A model generated the notes under the pieces. It was not told the DNA's origin. It worked only from the letters and a program-made list of their open reading frames with translations, and searched no databases. From Ciona intestinalis (lineage: Eukaryota; Chordata; Ascidiacea; Phlebobranchia; Cionidae), in NCBI RefSeq assembly GCF_000224145.3, contig NC_020166.2:4940726-5004725 (forward strand): DNA of 64,000 nucleotides. The letters run 5' to 3'. Position 1 is the stretch's first letter; each line of letters opens with the position of its first letter. A program made the position numbers and the translations under genes. Shown here piece by piece: positions 1-11,280 of the stretch.

Positions 1-3000
1 GTTTTTCTCTCTCCAGTTATAAATTATGTATTCACTGCCTCTGGGGAGACTATAGTCAGGCCTTAGTGAAATCACAATTCCTTGAGATATATACCCAGGA
101 CAATAGTTCAATCTGGTCTTGTGATGACAAACGCGACTTCTAAACCATCTATTTAAACGTCTGTAACGACAGAGTCGTGTGCGCCCTGGTTTCCTTTACA
201 ACCACTTACAGTTTAAAAGGCAATTAATGTACTTGCCGCTGTTATTTCTTGTGGTTTGTGTGCTACCGTGTTACGCTCCACAAAAAGCTTAACCACGTAC
301 TGTTTGAACTTCGCATGATAAAACCCACTAGGCTACCCGCAAACAAAAACAGTTGCTTCACCTGTATACCCACCATTTCCACAGAGGCACACCCGTATCA
401 AGTTGCTACAATTGCGATTTATTTGCTCCCGCAGCGAACTGTTTACAGAGTAAATAACTCTTTATCTTTCTTGACGTCAGATTTTAAAAGTTAGAGGAGT
501 AAATAGGTTTAATTCCTTTCTTAGCCATGGTAATAGGCTGTTAAATAACGCAATAAGTTTATTTCTTCTGTAATGTTACTGACAATGACGTATTTTTTAC
601 AACGGCAATAAAGCGCATCTTTGGGAAGCAGCTTATTTCATCGCCGTTGACAATCTATATATCTGGCATGTGTCGATTCGTTTAAACAAATTGTCGGGCC
701 AGCGGTCCCAAAATAGTTCCTTAAATTATGGGTTTCTGCGGCAGTTGGTGTTCGGATAACAGCCGCTCCTAATAGTTTGTATTGTTTTGCTACAATCCAT
801 TCAAGCACACCCACTTGGACGGTACTATATTATATCTAATATTATTAAGATCCGCTTTTGGCCGTTTCAAAACATGCGTAGGTAGTGCAATGTAGGCCGT
901 TACATGTAGGCGTCCATTGGTGAGGAACTAGAAAATATCCGCTCGAACCCAGAACGCGTACTTATTTTCTACTGTTATATCAACACAACTGCTATGTTAT
1001 GGGACGGGATATTGTCCTGATATTTCTTTTGTTAATTACGCGTGGCGTTTCCCTTAGCCAGTTTAGAATTCTACTTTTAAGCCCGAGTTTGTGACGTAAA
1101 AAACTAATTGTGACGCTGGTTCTGTTCCATTCAGAGACATTAAAACACGAGGAAATTAAAATTACTTTAAAAGTTTCAGCATTAAGACTGCGTTGGTTCT
1201 TGATTTGGTTTTGCTTCAACCACCCATACGCAATGGTTTACGCACGACAAGGAGATTACGTTAATGTTCAGAGTTTCTTCCATAACTAGAAATCTAATAC
1301 GTTTTTTGCTCATATTTTACACAGAAGTTAACAGCCATTCCATTCATGGTACCTGCGTATGCTCACAACGCAATGTGATTAAAACCCGAATGACAACATA
1401 GGTAGCGGCTTGTGAGTTCACAGAATAATACACTCCTTGCATTGCTGCCGTTCCAATTGCTTATATGTTTCCACCGCATGTAGGTTAATTTTTTCGTTCG
1501 CACATTGGCAACAATAAGGCAGTAATATCAAATTTACAGTTTATTAAGAAAATGTTACGATTGCCGCTGGTGTAATTCTATAAGCAAGTTTTAATGTTTG
1601 CTTCACCCATGCATAAAAACATTATTTTACATAGGAAGAACTAAATATTTTATTGATTAATTAAACATACTAGTTTTTTTGTTATTTCTTTTAGCGCTCT
1701 TTTAAAAGGCTTGGGAGCGCTTCTGGTACTTGACAATCGTCCCGAGAAACAGTTGGTTTTGTAGTCTAGGCGTAATCCGCCTTTTGTCGCTGTAAATTTC
1801 GCGTCTCCATGCCAGCCGGCAATGTAGGTTAAGAGGTTTAATCTTTTTCCCAATTTATCGTAAAACAAGATAAAAAATTACACACTTGATGCCGTCCTTT
1901 TAAGGAAAACCTGATGCAATTTACCATCTACCGCCTTCCTATTCAGATATGCTTTGTCGGTAAAAAAGTCGGTGGAACGGGTAAATTTTTTTTCGGTAAC
2001 CTAAAGGAATTAGTAGATCGTGTTAGTTTGGCAGTTGCGGCAATTTCCACACCCCGGCAGCCACAAAATCGCGTATAGAAGAAGTCTTCGAGTTTTTAAT
2101 TTTTCGTCGTCCTGGCGGCAGACCAATTAAGGCCATTTAGAGGTGCAATATTTGAGTGGTCGGGCAACTAATCCGCGGGGGAAAGGCGGCGTCCAGATGC
2201 TACGATTAATCACCAATATGAATTCCCTGTCGTACATAAGCTTCTGATCCACGCGTGCCCTACTTACGTAGTTTGGCACAACACAATGCCTTCTATGACG
2301 ACCGTACAGTGGTTAATCCCCGGATGCGCCAATTTTGTGGAGAAATCGGAAATTACAATCAAGTCACTGCCAATAAAACAATGCCTGATTGCGGCCGGAC
2401 GCGAACTGTTTCGTCACAATCTTAACTCGCCGTCGAGCGCTCTTGTTTGCAATTTCCTGATTTATAAGATTTGGAGACGCAATCAACGCCTGGAACGTTG
2501 ATTACACTTCCTTGCTAATTTAAACGGTTTCTCTTCGTGTTTAATTCGCGAAGAGCTGGCTTTCACGTTTGCGGTGCACGGCAGGTGTAATCAATGTATT
2601 GATCCGCGCGGATTGACCAAGAAACTCCAAAGCAAACGAAACGCGCAGATTTTGAATGAAATCAAGCCTAAACATCATTTTACTCGAATTACATTGATTT
2701 CCCGAACCACGATTTCTACATATCTTATCCTTAGCGACCTTTGTACTTATTTTCGTGAAACTTGTAGCGGTTCTGTAACGTGGTAAAATGAACAGATGGT
2801 GTTACTGTTATTATCATGTGCTCTTCTTAAACCTTATCGCGTTTGTTGAGATTTTTTCTACGAAATTGTAGAGTGTGGTTATTTTGGTCCTGTTGCTTCA
2901 TCATAACTGCTACCTGCAATTAGTTTGCAATGAGTTTGTATATGTGTGTGTTACAGTGTGTATCTTGCACTGCTTTATCATATGCCATTTTGCCAATATG

Positions 3001-3857
3001 TCATGGGTTATTCCACCATCCCACATAATCACATATATATGGTAGGTTATGAAGTATATTGTGTAATACAGTCAGTATATGGAAGTATTGCTTGCACTAT
3101 GCCACTAAGGTATCTGCCATACATAAAGTGGAATGATTGTTGTCATGTGACACAAAACTCATTTATTTTTTATTCTCAATGTTAAATATGTGTGGGAGGA
3201 CATAAACAGTTGTACAGTTAATGCGGTGTGTATAGATTCTATTGATTTAAATTTCTTATATTACAATAAAATGTATATTTTTTTTTAAAGTGCAACACTC
3301 TGTGTGAGCCTGTAATATTTAGTTGTGTAGACTAGTAGATGGTTTACCATATGTCTGTGCAAGACAAAAGCCATGCATGAAGATTAAACTCCATGTCTGT
3401 GATTAATTGCAAAATACTGCTATAAATAGGAACCTGTCTCACCATTTAATATGTGTCAATGCAGTTACTGCTGTGGTTACCAAGTGATTTATCAGTACAT
3501 ATATCTCATTTCCTTGTAGCAAGCATTCACGTCCAACTTTTGATAGGATGTGGGGAATATACGTCTCATATGTTTCCTTAATCACTTGTTGGGGAAAACA
3601 TTTCACACAGAATACTGTTGCATATTAAAATGCATACACCTACACCCACCAACTGTTTTACCTGAAATTCAACCCTATAAGCCAAGATCACAACTAGTAA
3701 CTACCATAAGACAAATACTGCTTACTAAGTGAAACCACATAAAAAATATTGGACGGAATTATTAGCCTGCTGTTTTTTATTATACAGCTGCTTGGTAATG
3801 TTGTATTGGTAACCTATTTTTAGATGCTTATTTTATAATTAAATGATTTCCTTGCAG
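1..3857. other. Non-coding stretch upstream of the G-alpha exons
   Basis: I see no convincing exon here. Open frames exist (for example 249-494, 2286-2501 and 2574-2786 on +), but they lack recognisable domains and paired splice signals. A G-alpha first exon should encode a start beginning Met-Gly-Cys and end in a run of leucines just before the P-loop. I searched by eye and did not find it. This stretch is therefore most likely intron 1 or 5' flank, with exon 1 further upstream. About 1900-2650 is richer in CpG than its surroundings and could be regulatory. Confidence 0.5.
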
Positions 3858-6800
3858 GTGCTGGTGAATCTGGGAAAAGCACAATTGTCAAGCAAATGAA
3901 GTAAGCAAGTTATTATATATTACATTCACCAGTTATTACATTAATCAATAAGGTTTCCTATGTTTAACAACTGTAGGTAAAACTGCATTTTAGCAATTCC
4001 ACTTATATATATATATTATGAATAATTGTAAAAAATGTGAAATGTTTGCCCACAACCCAGATTAAAGTTTAACCTAATTTTTACTTCCAGAATTATCCAC
4101 GAGGACGGTTACTCAGAAGAAGAGTGTTTACAATACAAAGCAGTCGTCTACAGTAACACATTACAATCACTCATCACTATTGTGAGGGCGATGGGAAACT
4201 TGAAAATCGATTTTGGTTCATCAGATAGAGCGGTATGTGTCACATGTGGTTACAATATATTGTAGTATGTGGTGAACCTGGCATTCTTGTTTACCACAAA
4301 TTTAAAAGCGTAAAGGCCAAACCAGAATAGAAATGACTGCTTTTCACAATCTGTCAGCCGAGGTTTAAGAGATAATGAAATGTAAATTAGAATCTGTTTA
4401 TTTGTCAACATTCAACTATATTACAGCTATATAGATTGTTATTTATCCTCACCTTTCCATTGTGTGAATAAAAAGTGCCAACAAACTTGAAAAGCAATTT
4501 TTAAATGATTGTGAAGAACCGTCCCAGTAGCCACCAATGTTGGAAAATACAAACTTTGTGTATTTTCCTTCAACAGGATGATGCCAGACAGTTGTTCTCA
4601 TTGGCTGGATCCCTGGAAGATGGAGAGATGACCCAGGAGCTGGGAGACTGCATGAAACGAATGTGGGGTGACAAGGGAGTGCAAGTCTGCTTCAACAGAT
4701 CAAGGGAGTTTCAACTCAATGACTCTGCACAGTAGTGAGTGTAGTTTAAACTTTCCATATCCCTTAGAAAACTGAGTCAGGGCTTTTTTCATGTCACTCC
4801 ACTCCCTTTATTGCTTTATTTATTAAATCCCCCTTATTACTACTATTGTGTCTGCTCCTTGACACTGCTGCTATAAATTGAAGTTATTTTCTATATTCAC
4901 TGATAAACCACATCCGTTGGGTATTGTTATTCTTTAAAGGGTAAAGTTACAAAGCAAGCATTGTGTTCTCTTATTTACCCATGATAGTTGCTACACCAAC
5001 AGTATTTGTAATTGCTCTTTCCAAAAAAAGAAAGTTTTCAATTAAGAGTTATGTCTAACGTGTCAAACCGACTAGCTACCTGGATAGTCTTGACCGACTG
5101 GTTGCATCGGACTACGTGCCCACTGAGCAGGATGTGCTACGGTCTCGAGTGAAAACCACAGGAATTGTTGAGACGCAATTCGAACACAAAGATTTACACT
5201 TTAAGTATGAATACCAGAGTCCCCCGTTCCTCGTGTTCAGTTTGCATGCGTATCTGCATTTTTCTTTGTTGTCGGGTTTTGTGTTTGACATTGTTTGTTG
5301 TTTATGTTGGCAGTGGGCTTGAAAGGCTCGAAATTGATACGAATAGTCAGCAGTTTGTGAAAGCAGCTTTGTCTGTTTTAAAGACAGTATGTATGTTTAT
5401 ACAATGCGGTAGGTCCTACTCCTAAAGGCACACAAGGGGACTTACAATTTAAGGCTTTAGACAAAGTTGATAATTTGCCTGTATTCCCTAAGAAGGTGCG
5501 GGTTAAGTAAAACAAATAGTATGTTCACCAGGAAAGCTTTTTGGTTTCTTTGGCTAGAAGTTCTGATGCTTGCTTCAGTATGGTGCCTTTTCTGTTTGTG
5601 GTCTGATTTGGAGCAAAAACTTGGAGCGGAAAAATTGTCTTTTTTTTAAATTCTTGATGAAATTTATTGAATATTTGTTTTCAACAAAGGCAGTGAGTCT
5701 TTACAACAATGTCGTTCGATGCAGCCACCACCGTTGTTTAACCTTGAAAAATCAATACTTGCGAGCCTAAATTACATTGGTTTTTGTTGGTCAATCAATA
5801 TCATCAACAGGATTATGTTTTTTCATTACTGCTCATCCAGTGATGCAGTATTACAATCACTGAAATACTTGTTATGTAACTTTAATTATTGCACCCATTA
5901 AAAAAGAAGAAATCAATAAGTGGTATCATTCAACCCTTTAGTTTCAAAGTTGCATTTTAAATCATAGTCTGCCAATATATTTATTGTCAAGATCATCTCT
6001 ATCCAGCTTTTCATTTGTTATGGGCTGTATATCTATGTGGAATGTCTCCTAAGATGAGACTAAATCGCCTTGCCAGCATTTAAAATTAAAGTTTTATCTT
6101 TCAAAAGAAATTCATCATTTATATTGATCGCATTTATACAGTATACCAAAAATGTATATATTTTCTACCCTGCCTAGTTTTTTTGTACCCTGCATGTTTG
6201 TATTGCATGTTTTATGTTTGTTCAGTTACTTGGATTCCCTTGATCGATTGACTGAACCTCGGTATGTCCCAACCCAGCAGGATGTGCTTAGAACCAGAGT
6301 TAAAACTACAGGCATCGTCGAAGTAGACTTTAACTTTAAAGGTCTCACCTTCAAGTGAGTACAGAGAGATCATCTAACCCACCCACCCCCCTATAATAAT
6401 GCACATTTTATAATTACCACCAATCCAGCTGCAGGTTTTTAATTTTTTATGAATCACCAATCGGTCGTATGGACTTTTAAGTAAGATTTCTGTTGTGTTG
6501 GTTTCATGTCCGTGGTGATTAGCATGAGTATAACTTCTTGTTTTGCATGATATTTTATGTGGTATACATTTACATGTGATGTATTAGTATTTTTAATTGC
6601 TGACATGCTGTATGTTTTATTATAAAATATTCAGCCCTTTTAAATTATTAATGCATTGATCAATTACCGAACACTGCCCAAATTCTAATGACCCTGCGAC
6701 GTCCATAAATTACCCAAAACCTCAATCTTGCACATAGGATGTTTGATGTTGGTGGTCAGCGTTCAGAAAGAAAGAAATGGATTCATTGTTTTGAAGGTGT

Positions 6801-8263
6801 GACTGCTATCATCTTCTGTGTAGCACTATCAGCTTATGACTTGGTGCTTGCTGAAGATGAAGAAATGGTAAATATGTTTTCACTGCCGTTTTGCTGCCTT
6901 TATATATTCAGTAGTTTTTAAAAAAAAATATTTTTTTAAACTTAGAATCTATATTGCTATTGGTGTGACTGCATTTTAGCAATGTCACTTCAATATCTTC
7001 TTACCATAACCTCACTTGAACTGTCAGTTATGGAATTGTTATTGACAAGCAATTCAACTAATGGGAGAGATTCTTTCATGCCTCATATATCATAATGTAG
7101 TTTTAATTTATTGTGGTTTTTCAATTGCTTTCCTATGACGTAAATCTGCGTAGGTAGCTTCAACTAAGTATCTCAATAATGCCAAATGGTGTTGTTTTTG
7201 CTTTATTTATCCCAATTTTTAGAAAACATGACATACATTGCTGAATAAGGTTTTAATTTATTAAATAAATATCCTGGTGTTTCAATTTTTAGTCTTAATT
7301 ACACGCACTTACTTTTTACTACTCTCTCCGTTTTTACCCTGATATTAAAGGTTTAATATTCGGTTAAACAGCATATCATCAACTTATACGCCAGTGTTCA
7401 TTGGTGCTTCAGCATTCAATCTTTAGCGTTAAAGTTTCAATAAGGCATGCCCAAAATAAAATAAATTTAACGCTTATATCTTAAAATGACACCAACATAC
7501 CTTACAATTTAGACTAAAAGGTTTAAACTTTTCATGAAAAGAAAGGTAAAATCAACTTATAAAAGTCAAATAAATCAAATGGAAAATCCTTAAGTGACCA
7601 TATTTTTCTCATCTTCACAGAACCGTATGCACGAGTCGATGAAACTTTTTGATTCGATTTGCAACAACAAGTGGTTCACCGAGACTTCTATCATTCTCTT
7701 TCTGAACAAGAAAGATTTGTTTGAAGTTAAAATTCTTAAATCCCCTCTCTCTATCTGCTTCCCTGAATACCCGGGTATGTTACCTTCTTACAGTGGTACT
7801 ATGGTACTCGTACATGCCATTAAAATGAGTGGCATATTGTCATGGCTTGGTATGTTACCAAAGATTTGTTGGAATAGTTTTGTCAAAGTAAAGGGCATGG
7901 CTTGGCACCTCGATGCCATGTTGCCATGCTGTGAAAATAGCTTGTATGAACACTAAAGGACCAGGCAATTTTGATATGCTAAATTCGTTTTGCAAACTAA
8001 GAATTTGATTAGATCTCTAGTGCTACATCATTCTTTGGCTCCTTATTAAATCTCTATAACCCCACTATGTAGGCCAGAACACATATGCTGAGGCAGCTGC
8101 ATACATTCAACTTCAATTCGAAGACCTTAACAAACGTAAGGACAGCAAGGAAATCTATACCCACTTTACATGCGCCACTGATACAACCAACATACAATTT
8201 GTGTTCGATGCCGTCACTGATGTCATTATCAAAAACAACTTGAAAGATTGCGGGCTCTTCTAA
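3858..8263 (+). CDS. GNAI: G protein alpha subunit, Gi class (exon 1 not in view)
   Basis: Heterotrimeric G protein alpha subunit: a GTPase that couples seven-helix receptors to effectors such as adenylyl cyclase at the inner plasma membrane. Exons: 3858-3900, 4091-4232, 4577-4734, 5076-5204 or 6226-6354, 6738-6867, 7621-7774, 8073-8263. Their lengths (43, 142, 158, 129, 130, 154, 191 to the stop) match my recollection of vertebrate Gi genes. With a standard 118-nt first coding exon the product would be 354 residues, the family length. Motifs: P-loop GAGESGKST in the first exon seen, switch I RVKTTG, switch [10 protein letters not shown] with the catalytic Gln, NKKD, TCATDT, and the C-terminus KDCGLF with the Gi-type Cys four from the end. 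All junction phases agree. The N-terminal exon with the myristoylation glycine was not found. Gi class is secure; the exact paralogue is not. Confidence 0.95.
5076..5204 (+). other. G-alpha-i alternative switch I exon, copy A
   Basis: This 129-nt exon has an AG acceptor and a GTATGA donor, with entry phase 2 and exit phase 2. It encodes the linker to switch [21 protein letters not shown], then [12 protein letters not shown], ending [10 protein letters not shown]. The switch I arginine and threonine are present. It is the same length and phase as copy B at 6226-6354, so including both would repeat the segment. The two are therefore expected to be used one at a time. The ending DLHFK matches the usual animal Gi sequence better than copy B does. 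Confidence 0.9.
6226..6354 (+). other. G-alpha-i alternative switch I exon, copy B
   Basis: This 129-nt exon has a TTCAG acceptor and a GTGAGT donor, with the same phases as copy A. It encodes [20 protein letters not shown], then [12 protein letters not shown], ending [10 protein letters not shown]. Its first half resembles typical Gi proteins ([15 protein letters not shown]), while its end ([11 protein letters not shown]) departs from the usual THFTFKDLHFK. It lies about 1 kb after copy A, with no coding exon between. It is probably an old tandem exon duplication that has diverged. Confidence 0.9.
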
Positions 8264-8988
8264 ATACGTAAGTTTAATCATTATTTACTTGCTTTAAAAA
8301 AAAACTTGGATAGTTTTGATCACAGCACACTTTGTACATTATTATTTTATTAATGATAAAGTATATTTGAGATGCCGTTTCAAAACTTAAATGACCGTTT
8401 CATTTTGCTGGCTAAAACACAGAGAAAGTCTTTAAATCATCTTTGAATTTGACTTATTCATGTAAGTTTTCTGTCTTAGGATGTTTCGTCCAAAAAGTGA
8501 TTTTAGGCGAAGTTCTTTTGCTTGATGTGCGGAACTCTTCTTGGTGATTACCCCCCTTGTGTTTACCCAACACCTGGACAACAACTGTTTTATCAAGTGA
8601 CCGTGTTTAGTCTTGTGTGCGAGGGTAAATCCCCAAATCTCCCACTCACTCTCACATCCACAACTTTGCATGAGGGGGTCATTAAGTATTTATTATTTTA
8701 CCGTTGTTGCCATAGCGACTTGTTTTAGTGAGCTTATTAGCCCCCTCTAGCGGGTGTGAATCGTCGTTTGATGTTGTGCGACCTCTCTGTACTTTTGTAT
8801 AAAAATAACTTCTCCAAGACCCCTTTTTTTCTTTTTTCCTTTTTAAACGTTCGCACGTATAAGCCACCAAGACATAACAGACTACTGATAAAGAACAAGG
8901 TGTTGCCACCACACGGAGCAACATAGAACGCACCAATCACAGTTTCAACGCGATTACTCCGCGACAATCACCACCGCGTTCTTCTTCG
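8264..8988 (+). other. G-alpha 3' untranslated region with a probable intron
   Basis: Four bases after the TAA stop there is a strong donor (GTAAGT at 8268), and an acceptor ending at 8479 (ctgtcttag). The 3' UTR may therefore be spliced. The donor is too close to the stop to be expected to trigger nonsense-mediated decay. No clear polyadenylation signal could be assigned. Short open frames here on both strands overlap each other and look accidental. Confidence 0.4.
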
Positions 8989-9028
8989 TGACGTAGCGCT
9001 CCTCTGACGTCATCACCCGGTGACGTCA
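8989..9028. promoter_or_regulatory. Cluster of CRE sites (TGACGTCA)
   Basis: Two full palindromic ATF/CREB sites TGACGTCA lie at 9005-9012 and 9021-9028, exactly 16 bases apart, with a TGACGTAG near-match at 8989-8996. The surrounding 100 bases are rich in CpG, and an inverted CCAAT box lies just upstream (ACCAATCAC near 8931-8939). This looks like a promoter or enhancer. No recognisable gene starts beside it on either strand. Confidence 0.5.
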
Positions 9029-9445
9029 TCGCATGCATACCGGCCTGCGGGTGCCACACTGTTTCGTAACAATAGAAATGATGTAATTCTTAACGTAGGT
9101 ACTTCGTTGTTGTATCGTGCCGCCGTTTCCCCTTTTACAGTGGTAATTTGTTTCACTGACAATATAACTTGTTTTGTACAACTCGCAAACCCCAACTGGT
9201 TGTTCTGTCCTACTGCGCATTTGCGCTGTGTTACTTCGAAACGTCGACTGACAAATGAAACAGTCACAACAAGCTAAAGTGATTACTTTCAATTGCCGAA
9301 CTCTAGGTAAAAGATTTTGGATACAGTTTTAGTGCAGTATAAGTGACCGTCTCCAAGACGATAGCCAAGTTAAAACAGGTATTATATTCAGATATGTATT
9401 AAGTAGTGTGTGTTTACTGCACGGCCACATTTCATGCAGTAAATG

Positions 9446-9647
9446 TACAGTAGGATGGAGGAAGGCGAGACACTTTTAGCACGTAATATCCAAATATGCT
9501 GACCGTGCTTTAAATAAATAACAACGTTTTATAAAAGTCGTGAGAATACGGTTATATAATTTTTGGAGTGTTCTTTGTTTACTATCAAATTGGACGAGAA
9601 AATAGAATGAGAAGGTGTCCCATCTTCACCCACCCTACTATATATAT
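9446..9647 (-). repeat. Small inverted-repeat element, family A (MITE)
   Basis: A copy of about 200 bp in reverse orientation. It begins with a diverged TAGGATGGAGGAAG end and closes with GGTGTCCCATCTTCACCCAC and CCTACTATATATA. The ends are inverted copies of TAGTAGGGTGGGGGAAGATG. The body carries family landmarks such as ACGAGAAAATAGAAT and TTCTTTGTTTACTA. It is non-coding and probably a non-autonomous DNA transposon with a TA/TATA target. Confidence 0.75.
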
Positions 9648-9801
9648 GGTTCTATAATTTAATAATTATGTGTCGCATGCACAAAGACAGTAGGCTGTAG
9701 TAAAATGGAACAATCTCATTTTATTAAAAAAGGGTCAAAACATGATCATGAAATATGAGATTTGGGTGGTAACAGTATCCCATTTTACACCAGGGTATCA
9801 G

Positions 9802-11280
9802 TATAGTAGGGGAGAGGGAATGGGACGTTTTTGTCAGACGAAAATATTCTTTAATTTTTCTTTTTACGGACCCCTATTTAATAATAATAAGAAAAATAGT
9901 GTTACCTTATTGTTTTGATAGTATTATTACGACTTTATAAAACGCACGTCAAAGCCGATTAGTGTTTTTAAATATTAAAAAAATATGTCAAATAGAAACA
10001 AATAGAAACGTATTTTTTGAACAGGTAAAGAAGTCAAATAGAAACGTATTTTTGAACAGGTAAAAATGCGAGATAGTAAGGTGTTAATTTTGAATGCTCG
10101 CTAAAACATAGTAAAGCCGATGAATTTTGTAGTTTGCGAGGTTCATAACAAAAATTTGAATATTTTGTACAGTTTGATTTTGTTTCTTAAAACTGGTTTT
10201 GGTTTTGTGAAAAAGCTGAGATAGAGTAGGAGGGGGAAGATGGGACACTTTTTAACTTTATTTTCTCGTCTCATTTAGAAGTAAACAAAGAACATTCAAA
10301 AAATTTTAAAACTGTATCCTCACGACTCCCATAGACCTTTGTTTAAAACACAATCAGGATTCATGGATATTATGTGCTAAAGGTGTCCCATTTTCCCCAC
10401 CCTGATATATAAATATGAGTAAAATAGGCAGCGGTAAATATGACTTTAATTTGGGATAAAAACAACAAAAATTATCGTTTTAAAGTTATATATAAAGAGT
10501 TTACATGGCAAAGAAACTAGCACAACCGGTTAATTTCGATAGGTTAACTACAGGTTGCAGAATACCGCGCTAGTGTAAATATATTTCAATTTAGAGTCCC
10601 ATCTTCCCCCACAGTAGAGTTTTGTAGGTTTTTATTACTAAACTTTAAAAGGTTTGCTTTTAATTCAATTATTTATACCTCGGGGTTTATTCAAATATAA
10701 TATAGTAATACAATAAAAAGATGGTATTTGGAAATATATTCAAATTTCAATCATTTGCACTTGGAGATAATTTATGAGAAATGGCATATGTGAAAAACAA
10801 TGTAGCAATACTCAATTTGTAGCAAAGATGTAAACTTTATTAATAGTTTTTTTTCAATTTTCTGGTATTACAAGTTGATATGCATTTGTACTTTGTAGAA
10901 TACAATATTTATCAATTAATGTTCGAAAAATACCCATTATCGTTCAAAAAATACCAATTTTCATACAATAATTTAATGTATAGGTAACATGTAAAAAATA
11001 TAGTAAGAGCAAGAAAAAACTCGATTTTTAAAACGTACGGTATTATTTCGTGTTATTTACGTGTATACCTAAAAATAAATTCACCTAATAATCAAATTAA
11101 CAAGGATTTTAAACTATCCCGTCTTACCCTGTGTGTCTTCGGATTTGTAAAATTACACCTGTTGTGCGAATTGATAAATAACTCTTCGTGTGTTTTGATC
11201 ACTTTTTTGAATTGTAGTCAATCAAATATATGTGGCAATATGTGCTTAAGTGTCCCGTCTCCCCCATTCTACTATATATA
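9802..11280 (+). repeat. Long repeat, family B, carrying a nested family A copy
   Basis: This runs from TATAGTAGGGGAGAGGGAAT to TGTCCCGTCTCCCCCATTCT followed by ACTATATATA. The outer ends are like family A, but the interior is about 1.2 kb and different. Blocks such as TTTACATGGCAAAGAAACTA and TTCGTGTTATTTACGTGTAT recur at 19.2-19.4, 34.1-34.4, 45.4-46.4 and 50.4-51.4 kb. It has no open frame of note. A complete family A element at about 10222-10410 interrupts it within a TATA tract. Confidence 0.7.
10222..10410 (+). repeat. Family A element nested in family B
   Basis: About 190 bp, from TAGAGTAGGAGGGGGAAGAT to CCCATTTTCCCCACCCTGAT. The uninterrupted family B copy at 46092-46440 reads straight through this point (GAGATATAAACATGAGGAAA). 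That shows this segment is a later insertion. Confidence 0.75.

Noticed and set aside
8682-9292. Overlapping 76-88 codon open frames on both strands
   Set aside because: They cover each other in CpG-rich DNA, have no domains or splice partners, and coincide with the CRE-rich patch. Probably chance.
9255-9306. Possible first exon MKQSQQAKVITFNCRTL before a GTAAAA donor
   Set aside because: No downstream exon continues it. The TFNCRTL piece faintly recalls a LINE endonuclease start but is too short to claim.
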